Positions 7,754-12,097 of a stretch of DNA of 12,097 nt are shown piece by piece. Under the pieces are notes generated by a model that was given only the letters and a program-made list of their open reading frames with translations, did not search any database and had not been told where the DNA came from. The DNA comes from Candidatus Aminicenantota bacterium (lineage in GTDB: Bacteria > Acidobacteriota > B3-B38 > Guanabaribacteriales > B3-B38). The number at the start of each line of letters is the position of its first letter. Within the stretch, counting starts at the first letter, position 1. The stretch spans positions 1 to 12,097 of the forward strand of contig JAOUOQ010000035.1 in the NCBI GenBank assembly GCA_029880275.1. Reading direction: 5' to 3'. The translations under genes and the position numbers were made by a program.

Positions 7754-7788
7754 CTTTCTTACTTCCCTTAAAAGTAGATGAAGTCCAC

Positions 7789-8151
7789 TTAAGAGGTGCT
7801 GAGTTCCTGCCGGGCTATTTTAGCCAGTGCGGAGAAGCATTGAGGGTCGGAGACTGCTATTTCGGCGAGAATCTTGCGGTCCAGATTCACCCCTGCCGAT
7901 TTTAATCCGGTGATGAAGCTGGAGTAAGAGAGGTCGTTCAGTCGGGCTGCAGCCCCGATTCGGGTAATCCATAGACGGCGGAAATCCCTTTTTCTCCTCC
8001 GTCTGTCTCGATAGGCGTAGCAGAGAGATTTATCAACCGCTTCCCTGGCGGTTCTATAAAGCCTGCTTCTGGCGCCATAGTAGCCCTTGGCTAATTTTAA
8101 AATCTTTTTTCTTCTTTGTAAGTGTTTTGATCCTCTTTTAACCCTTGGCAT
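7789..8151 (-). CDS. rplT: Large ribosomal subunit protein bL20
   Basis: bL20 is a basic early-assembly protein of the 50S subunit and binds 23S rRNA. The 120-residue length and start (MPRVKRGSKHLQRRKKILKLAKGY, given here as MPRVKRG and KLAKGYYGARSR) are diagnostic, as are FRRLWITRIGAAAR and SYSSFITGLKSAGV. The ATG start is preceded by CGGAAG. In several bacteria bL20 represses its own operon by binding an mRNA structure that resembles its rRNA site. The 90-nt gap upstream and the stem after rpmI are candidate places for such control here, but no known L20 leader is recognised. The gene sits between rpmI and pheS, in the order also found in E. coli. Confidence 0.97.
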   Translation of the reverse strand: MPRVKRGSKHLQRRKKILKLAKGYYGARSRLYRTAREAVDKSLCYAYRDRRRRKRDFRRLWITRIGAAARLNDLSYSSFITGLKSAGVNLDRKILAEIAVSDPQCFSALAKIARQELSTS

Positions 8152-8212
8152 TGTTTAACTTCCGAATGCTAAAAATTTTGGTAAGAACCCTCCTCAGATT
8201 GCCATCCTTATA

Positions 8213-8243
8213 GAAGAGCCTTCTTTAGCAAGGAAGGCTCTTC
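8213..8243 (-). other. Perfect 11-bp hairpin overlapping the rpmI stop codon
   Basis: GAAGAGCCTTC (8213-8223) and GAAGGCTCTTC (8233-8243) are exact complements with a 9-nt loop. The stem includes two bases of the rpmI TGA stop. On the transcribed strand it is followed by TATAAGG rather than a T-run, so it is not a standard intrinsic terminator. It may stabilise or punctuate the rpmI message, or form part of an L20-responsive structure before rplT. Confidence 0.7.
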
Positions 8244-8439
8244 AAGAATAAGGGAGCATCTTCCGAACCTTACCGCTCTCCCTGGAGCTGACCACTTCCT
8301 TTTTTCTCAAGCTCCTCTTTCTCTTGGAGGTTTTCTTGGTCAGCAGGTGGCTCCGGCAAGCTTTGTTGCGAAGAATCTTGCCCGAAGCGGTTCTGTGAAA
8401 CCTTTTCGCCGCTCCTTTTTTGGTTTTAAGCTTAGGCAT
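8242..8439 (-). CDS. rpmI: Large ribosomal subunit protein bL35
   Basis: bL35 is a small basic 50S protein. The 65-residue product has the family start MPKLKTKKGAAKRFHRTASG, then KILRNKACRSHLLTKK and the C-terminal basic tail ending KVRKMLPYS. I chose the ATG at 8439 because MPKLKTKK is the universal bL35 N-terminus and AAGGA lies 6-7 nt upstream; a TTG two codons earlier is in frame but falls inside the spacer. It follows infC by 99 nt, a gap that carries a strong ribosome-binding site for tiny ORFs, and precedes rplT by 90 nt. The order infC-rpmI-rplT is one of the most conserved in bacteria and supplies an initiation factor together with two ribosomal proteins. Confidence 0.96.
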   Translation of the reverse strand: MPKLKTKKGAAKRFHRTASGKILRNKACRSHLLTKKTSKRKRSLRKKEVVSSRESGKVRKMLPYS

Positions 8440-8449
8440 TGTCAATCCT

Positions 8450-8496
8450 TCATCGCAAAAGTAATTTCTTCCCGCTCACGGCATTCCTTCTCCTCC
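8450..8496 (-). promoter_or_regulatory. Candidate leader ORFs with strong ribosome-binding site upstream of rpmI
   Basis: On the minus strand GGAGGA (8496-8491) is followed at 6-7 nt by ATG CCG TGA (8484-8476), a two-codon ORF. Overlapping it, GTG at 8479 opens a 9-codon ORF ending in TGA at 8450, eleven nt before the rpmI ATG. A Shine-Dalgarno this good with no long gene behind it suggests a regulatory leader or coupling to rpmI. It could also be a chance purine run. Confidence 0.35.
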
Positions 8497-8538
8497 GCAA
8501 GCTGCTTCCCTTAAGGCTCTTCTTAAATTAAGTATATA

Positions 8539-9057
8539 TCAGACCTTTTTAGGTGAAATGAGCATGCTCATGGTATGACCTTCTAATCTCTCCCTTTTTT
8601 CAAAATTTGCCACTTCTTCCAGCTCAATTATCAGGCGGTCCAAGATTCGCTCCCCTAACTCGGGGTGGGCTAACTCCCGCCCCCGAAACATGACGGTCGC
8701 TTTCACAAGATTTCCAGCGGAAAGAAACCGCAGAATGTGCCTTTTCTTGAATTGGTAGTCATGCTCGCTGATCTTGGGTCTGAACTTGATCTCCTTGAGC
8801 TGTGTTGCCCGCTGGCTTCTTTTTGCCCGCTGGGCTCTCTTGTTCTGCTGATAAATGTACTTCCCGTAGTCCATTATACGACATACCGGTGGATTGCTAT
8901 CAGGTGCTAACTCCACTAAGTCCAATTCCCTTTCCTCTGCTTCCCGAAGCCCTGCCTCCAGCGACATTATACCCAGTTGCTTTCCGTCTTCGTCGATTAC
9001 CCGTATCTGATTCGCCCTTATCCGTCTATTTACTCTTATCGGTCTTTGAATAGGCAT
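8539..9057 (-). CDS. infC: Translation initiation factor IF-3
   Basis: IF-3 binds the 30S subunit, prevents premature 50S joining and checks the start codon and initiator tRNA. The product is up to 172 residues, the normal size. The N-domain shows RVNRRIRANQIRVIDEDG and GIMSLEAGLREAEERELDLV, with DSNPPVCRIMDYGKY leading to the linker. The C-domain shows LKEIKFRPKISEHDYQFK, FLSAGNLVKATVMFRGRELAHP and the end HTMSMLISPK. The coordinates use the first ATG (9057). However, the Shine-Dalgarno AAGGAG is only 2 nt from that ATG, and an in-frame ATT two codons later (9051) has ideal spacing of 8 nt. IF-3 genes in E. coli and many others start with AUU for autoregulation, so the true start may be 9051. 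The gene lies 24 nt after thrS. Confidence 0.96.
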   Translation of the reverse strand: MPIQRPIRVNRRIRANQIRVIDEDGKQLGIMSLEAGLREAEERELDLVELAPDSNPPVCRIMDYGKYIYQQNKRAQRAKRSQRATQLKEIKFRPKISEHDYQFKKRHILRFLSAGNLVKATVMFRGRELAHPELGERILDRLIIELEEVANFEKRERLEGHTMSMLISPKKV

Positions 9058-9081
9058 CTCTCCTTGTTATTACCATTAATA

Positions 9082-11064
9082 TTAAGGGGTTAAAGCCTTG
9101 CGGTCAATCTCCTTTTTTATTCTGTCTATAAAGCTTTCCAGAGAGAAGCTGCCCAGGTCCCCCTCCTTTCTGCTCCTGACAGCAATAGTTCCCTTCTGTT
9201 GCTCCTTTTCACCAACAATGAGCATGTAGGGAGTTTTTTGTAATTCCGCCTCTCTGACTTTATATCCTACTTTCTCGTTTCTAAGGTTTATATCAGTTCG
9301 CAGCTGGTGGACTTCGAGCTGGGAGGAGACTTTTCTGGCATACTCTTTATAACGGTCACTCACCGGTATAATGACCACCTGGGAGGGGGCTAACCATAAG
9401 GGGAAACACCCATTATAGTGCTCGATTAGAATTCCCACAAACCTCTCCAGGGAGCCGAGAATTGCCCGGTGGACAAGAAATACAGAGTGTTCTTTTGAGT
9501 CCTTTCCTATGTAATTCACCTCCAGAAGCCCGGGGAGGTTGAAGTCGAACTGGATGGTGGTCACCTGCCAACCCCGTCCTAAGGAATCTATCAGCTTGAT
9601 ATCTATCTTGGGTCCATAAAATACAGCTTCTCCTTCCTGCCGTTTGTACGACAGGCTCCTTCTCTCCAGGGCTTCAACCAGAGCTCTCTCAGCCTTCTCC
9701 CACTCTTCATCCCCACCGGCATAGCTCCCCTTATCCTTGGGGTCTCTGACGGAAAGCTCCACCTTATATTCTTCAAAGCCAAAGGTTGATAGGAGAAATT
9801 TAGTGAAATCGAGCAGCTCCACAATCTCCCCCGGCAGCTGCTCTGGTGTGCAAAAGATATGGGCATCGTCCTGGGTAAAACCGCGGACTCGCAGCATTCC
9901 GTGCAGCACCCCGGATTTTTCATAGCGGTAAACGGTCCCCATCTCGGTATATTTTACGGGCAGCTCACGATAGCTACGGAGGCGCGATTTATAAATCAGA
10001 ATATGACCGACGCAGTTCATCGGCTTCAGCACATATTCTTCGTCCTCTACGGAAAGGGGATACATGTAGTGCCGATAAAAGCGGAAATGCCCCGATGCCT
10101 TCCACAGGTCAGCGGGAGCTATATGGGGGGTCTTGACAAGTTGATAGCCCCTCTTCAGGTGCTCTGCAATCAAGAACTCCTCAATCAGATGGCAAATAAG
10201 GGCTCCCTTCGGGTGCCAGTAGACTAACCCCGGTCCTCCTTTCTCCTCAATGCTGAACAGCTCTAACTGCCTCCCCAGTTTCCGATGGTCTCTCCGCTTA
10301 GCCTCTTCCATCTGCTGGAGATAGGTATCCAGCTCCTCCGGGGTAAAAAAGGCGTTGCCATAGATGCGCTGCAGCATGGGATTTCCCTCGTCCCCCTTCC
10401 AGTAAGCTCCGGCCACACTGAGGAGTTTGAAGGCTTTGATCTTTCCTGTAGAGGGGAGATGAGGTCCCCGGCAAAAGTCAACAAAGCTCCCATTCTTATA
10501 ACAGACCGCCAGCTTATCAACCTTTTCCTCAATAATCTCTACCTTCATCCACTCGTTCCTCTCGCTGAACAGCTTGAGCGCCTTTTCCTTGGAGCACTCC
10601 ATACGCAGAAAAGGCTCATCCTTCTCTATAATCTCCCTCATTCGGGCTTCAATCTTCTCCAAATCTTCGGGGGTGAAAGGCACATCGCGCTGGAAGTCGT
10701 AGTAGAATCCCTCTTCAATAGAGGGACCGATGCCAACCTTCACTTCGGGAAACAGCTCGGTGACCGCCTGCGCCAGCACATGAGAGGCGCTGTGGCGGCA
10801 GATTTCCAGTGCTACAGGCGAGCCAATGGATATTATTTCCACCGTGGAGTCTTGTTGGAGGGGATGGGAGAGGTCAACCAATTCACCGTTAACCTTCCCC
10901 GCTACAGCCTGGGAGAGGAGACTTTCATCCCACCTCTCTATTGCTTCTTTGAGGGTTATCTTTTTAGGTAACTCTTCCTGACTCCCATCAGGATGAGTTA
11001 TCCGTATCGCTTCCTTCACTACTCCACTCGTTATTATCTGCTCTTGGGTTGCCCTCAAGAGCAC
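9082..11064 (-). CDS. thrS: Threonine--tRNA ligase
   Basis: Charges tRNA-Thr and edits mis-attached serine. It has 660 residues against 642 in E. coli, and all domains are present. The TGS domain is at about 18-82 (IRITHPDGSQEELP). The editing domain carries HSASH (91-95) and CRGPH (198-202), keeping the histidine and cysteine ligands. The class II core has motif 2 around VYRYEKSGVLHGMLRVRGFT (378-397) and motif 3 at ILGSLERFVGILIEHY. The zinc ligands C351, H402 and H532 are recognisable from context, and the anticodon-binding domain is at about 562-655. The start is uncertain. GTG at 11064 sits hard against AGAGG; a TTG at codon 3 has better spacing; the family N-terminus would fit codon 15-16 or later. 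It follows tRNA-Val by 45 nt and heads the thrS-infC-rpmI-rplT-pheST cluster. No T-box leader is seen. Confidence 0.96.
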   Translation of the reverse strand: MLLRATQEQIITSGVVKEAIRITHPDGSQEELPKKITLKEAIERWDESLLSQAVAGKVNGELVDLSHPLQQDSTVEIISIGSPVALEICRHSASHVLAQAVTELFPEVKVGIGPSIEEGFYYDFQRDVPFTPEDLEKIEARMREIIEKDEPFLRMECSKEKALKLFSERNEWMKVEIIEEKVDKLAVCYKNGSFVDFCRGPHLPSTGKIKAFKLLSVAGAYWKGDEGNPMLQRIYGNAFFTPEELDTYLQQMEEAKRRDHRKLGRQLELFSIEEKGGPGLVYWHPKGALICHLIEEFLIAEHLKRGYQLVKTPHIAPADLWKASGHFRFYRHYMYPLSVEDEEYVLKPMNCVGHILIYKSRLRSYRELPVKYTEMGTVYRYEKSGVLHGMLRVRGFTQDDAHIFCTPEQLPGEIVELLDFTKFLLSTFGFEEYKVELSVRDPKDKGSYAGGDEEWEKAERALVEALERRSLSYKRQEGEAVFYGPKIDIKLIDSLGRGWQVTTIQFDFNLPGLLEVNYIGKDSKEHSVFLVHRAILGSLERFVGILIEHYNGCFPLWLAPSQVVIIPVSDRYKEYARKVSSQLEVHQLRTDINLRNEKVGYKVREAELQKTPYMLIVGEKEQQKGTIAVRSRKEGDLGSFSLESFIDRIKKEIDRKALTP

Positions 11065-11109
11065 CCTCTGAATTTGTCAACCTCAAAGGTATTTGTCTAA
11101 ATAAAAATT

Positions 11110-11184
11110 TGGTAGGCACGGGCGGATTTGAACCGCCGACCTCTACCGTGTCAAGGTAGCGCTCCCCCCCTGAGCTACGTGCCT
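11110..11184 (-). tRNA. tRNA-Val, anticodon GAC, with encoded CCA
   Basis: The minus strand folds into a full cloverleaf. The acceptor stem AGGCACG pairs with CGTGCCT over 7 bp. The D stem GCTC/GAGC encloses an unusual loop of A and six Gs. The anticodon stem CTACC/GGTAG has loop TTGACAC, giving anticodon GAC (reads GUC/GUU valine codons). The variable loop is AGGTC, the T stem GGCGG/CCGCC has loop TTCAAAT, the discriminator is A, and CCA is encoded (11112-11110). The gene lies 45 nt upstream of thrS on the same strand and downstream of a strong promoter, so it is probably excised from the thrS operon transcript. Confidence 0.96.
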
Positions 11185-11244
11185 ACTCTTTACATCAATC
11201 CGACTTTCCCTGTTATCAAACTGTCTTCTACAAAACTTTATTAT

Positions 11245-11275
11245 ATTATATAGCAAAATTAAAACGCCTTGTCAA
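11245..11275 (-). promoter_or_regulatory. Strong sigma70-type promoter for tRNA-Val and the thrS operon
   Basis: On the minus strand a perfect TTGACA (11275-11270) is followed after 17 nt by TATATA (11252-11247), or after 19 nt by a perfect TATAAT (11250-11245); the region is very A/T rich. Transcription would start about 50 nt upstream of the tRNA. No T-box or attenuator structure is visible in the leader. Confidence 0.8.
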
Positions 11276-11356
11276 CAATATTTTAACTACATTGCCCCTA
11301 TCCGCTGGGCTGAGAGAATAAATTTTCTGATATTCCCTCTTCAGATACCAGCGTGA

Positions 11357-11677
11357 GCTTTTGAGCTTTGTGAGCGAATTGATCAAAGCTGCCCCATCCT
11401 TGAGTATATAAAGTGTAGCTTTTTGCGCTTTTCCCTGGCTACTATCCACAGGCATATTCCTCACATGCATGAAAAAGGTTTCGTCTATCGGCGTAAGAAC
11501 CGAAGGGAACCGCTGGAGCTGGTTCCGGCGGAGATGGATATGAAAGCCCGTAAGATAATCCTGATGGGGCGGGTGAATGTCAGCTGTACTATCGAGAATG
11601 TATAGTATATGGAGACTATTCCCCTCTCCCAAGAAGATATGCAGGACAGATACCTCAGCTATGTTCTTATGGTTTAA
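11357..11677 (+). pseudogene. lexA: Degenerate lexA (SOS repressor) relic
   Basis: One plus-strand frame reads as a decayed LexA. It shows ILEYIK (11396-11413) from helix 1, then after an apparent loss of roughly 20 codons the recognition helix ATIHRHI (11441 on), the wing EKGFVYRRKNRREPLELVP, a linker AEMDMKARK and MGRVNVSCTIENV. In intact LexA the latter reads about L-G-R-V-A-A-G-x-P-I; the Ala-Gly self-cleavage bond is replaced here by Val-Ser. The frame is then broken by TAG (11603-11605), resumes recognisably as METIPLSQEDM and SYVLMV, and is broken again by TAA (11675-11677). The serine-lysine protease domain after that is absent. Several independent lesions make a sequencing error an unlikely explanation. 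The bounds are approximate. It lies divergent to the tRNA-Val/thrS operon. The only surviving ORF (TTG 11423 to 11605, 60 codons) would encode a wing-only fragment; I do not call it a gene. Confidence 0.85.
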
Positions 11678-11708
11678 TATACGACTGGCAGAAAAGCTAA
11701 ATTTTTAA

Positions 11709-11737
11709 TTGACTTCTCAGTGGTAGTGTGCTATTGT
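11709..11737 (+). promoter_or_regulatory. Candidate sigma70-type promoter for the rightmost gene
   Basis: TTGACT (11709-11714) and TATTGT (11732-11737) are separated by 17 nt, matching 5 of 6 and 4 of 6 consensus bases. The start would be near 11744, giving a leader of about 225 nt before the ATG at 11970. It is the best plus-strand candidate between the lexA relic and the secreted protein gene. Confidence 0.5.
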
Positions 11738-11772
11738 TTTATCTATCGTGGAAGGAGGTGCAGACGAATAGA

Positions 11773-11910
11773 TTGGTCAAAAGTTATCAAAATATTTTGA
11801 ACTTTACACTCTACGAGAGCAATTTCTATTCTATCCCGGTAAATGCGCTTGTGAAGGAGAACTTGCCGGTGGTTGATTTTTCTTTCCCACAAATAGAAAA
11901 CAAGTGGTAA
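11773..11910 (+). CDS. Doubtful 45-codon ORF behind a perfect Shine-Dalgarno
   Basis: AAGGAGGTG (11752-11760) is a full match to the 16S anti-Shine-Dalgarno. The only usual start codon behind it in reach is TTG at 11773, 12 nt away, longer than normal. It opens 45 codons (start VKSYQNILNF when read after the Leu/Met, end FSFPQIENKW). I recognise no family, signal peptide or membrane helix. Its TAA (11908-11910) overlaps a GTG at 11904 that is in frame with the downstream secreted protein, which would allow translational coupling. It may be non-coding leader sequence. Apart from this ORF, the promoter and an inverted repeat, I see nothing else in 11678-11969. Confidence 0.2.
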   Translation: MVKSYQNILNFTLYESNFYSIPVNALVKENLPVVDFSFPQIENKW

Positions 11911-11916
11911 TTCTCC
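11856..11916 (+). repeat. Nested inverted repeat in the leader of the rightmost gene
   Basis: GGAGAA (11856-11861) pairs with TTCTCC (11911-11916), CTTG (11862-11865) with CAAG (11901-11904), and GTGG (11869-11872) with CCAC (11887-11890), in nested order. A long interrupted hairpin could form 54 nt upstream of the ATG at 11970. No known riboswitch is recognised. Confidence 0.35.
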
Positions 11917-11969
11917 TCGCCGCGGTGGTAGGGGGGATTTACCTTATTAAAAAGAAGGGGGTAGATAAT

Positions 11970-12097
11970 ATGGTTCGTCAGAATGGTTTTACAATTTCGG
12001 TTTTTCTGGTAATCATTCTTGCCATCTCCGGGATGCTGTGCGCGCAGAGGGTGATTGACCTGGATAAGGTGTGGGGGGATATGCGGGTGCTGGGGAA
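11970..12097 (+). CDS. N-terminus of a secreted protein of unknown function, cut by window edge
   Basis: Only the first 42 codons are present. The protein starts with a classical Sec signal peptide: MVRQNG, then a hydrophobic stretch FTISVFLVIILAISGML (7-23), with likely signal peptidase I cleavage after Ala25 (LCA before QR). The cysteine at 24 does not sit in a good lipobox. The mature part begins QRVIDLDKVWGDMRVLG. The ATG at 11970 has AAGAAGGGGG upstream, which supports this start. The frame is open further back to a GTG at 11904, which would add a second hydrophobic segment (ILLAAVVGGIYLI), but that GTG has no good ribosome-binding site. The mature start is faintly reminiscent of secreted FG-GAP repeat proteins, but 17 residues cannot establish a family. 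Confidence 0.75.
   Translation, partial: MVRQNGFTISVFLVIILAISGMLCAQRVIDLDKVWGDMRVLG

Noticed and set aside
7754..7788. pheM-like leader peptide or attenuator before pheS
   Set aside because: The gap is only 35 nt, has no Phe-rich short ORF, and holds only an imperfect inverted repeat without a T-run.
11064..11245. T-box leader controlling thrS
   Set aside because: The only structured element is the tRNA-Val itself. No T-box consensus, specifier stem or terminator/antiterminator pair was found in the leader.
11246..11632. A 128-codon open frame on the minus strand of the tRNA upstream region
   Set aside because: It lies antisense to the lexA relic, covers the tRNA/thrS promoter, has no recognisable motif, and the LexA reading on the other strand explains the sequence much better.
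1..12097. CRISPR array, insertion sequence, prophage or defence system
   Set aside because: No regularly spaced direct repeats, transposase or integrase motifs, or defence-gene signatures were seen on either strand.

Overview
The window comes from a bacterial chromosome with roughly even base composition. It is almost entirely one long minus-strand array of housekeeping genes. The gene content points away from Enterobacteria: RNase Y sits next to a YmdB-type phosphodiesterase, PheT is short and lacks the EMAP/OB tRNA-binding insert, and GTG starts are frequent. A poorly sampled or candidate-phylum lineage is plausible, but I cannot name the phylum from sequence alone.

Layout, in minus-strand transcription order. 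A strong sigma70-type promoter (11245-11275) precedes a tRNA-Val(GAC) gene with an encoded CCA. Then follow thrS, infC, rpmI, rplT, pheS and pheT, the classic translation cluster. After these come a small coiled-coil protein and zapA (cell division). Next is a 6S RNA gene (ssrS) with its own consensus promoter and a well-supported secondary structure, then rny (RNase Y), a ymdB-like phosphodiesterase and xseA, which runs off the left edge. Most gaps are short and pheS/pheT overlap by 4 nt, so much of this is probably co-transcribed. Within it, 6S RNA is an independent unit.

The right end (11185-12097) is different. It carries no intact plus-strand gene until 11970. The plus strand from about 11357 to 11677 encodes a decayed LexA repressor. 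The DNA-binding helix, wing and linker are recognisable, but the frame has in-frame stops, a deletion in the helix-turn-helix region, a ruined Ala-Gly self-cleavage site and no catalytic domain. Downstream is a candidate plus-strand promoter, an orphan perfect Shine-Dalgarno with a doubtful 45-codon ORF, a nested inverted repeat, and the first 42 codons of a secreted protein of unknown function that leaves the window.

The genes serve linked jobs: aminoacyl-tRNA synthesis and initiation factor/ribosomal protein supply (thrS to pheT), division-ring assembly (zapA), global transcription tuning (6S RNA), mRNA turnover and nucleotide signalling (rny, ymdB), and DNA repair (xseA). I see no CRISPR array, transposase, prophage or obviously novel multi-gene system. 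The best leads are the lexA relic, the domain-less PheT, a likely AUU start for infC, and RNA structures or tiny ORFs around rpmI.
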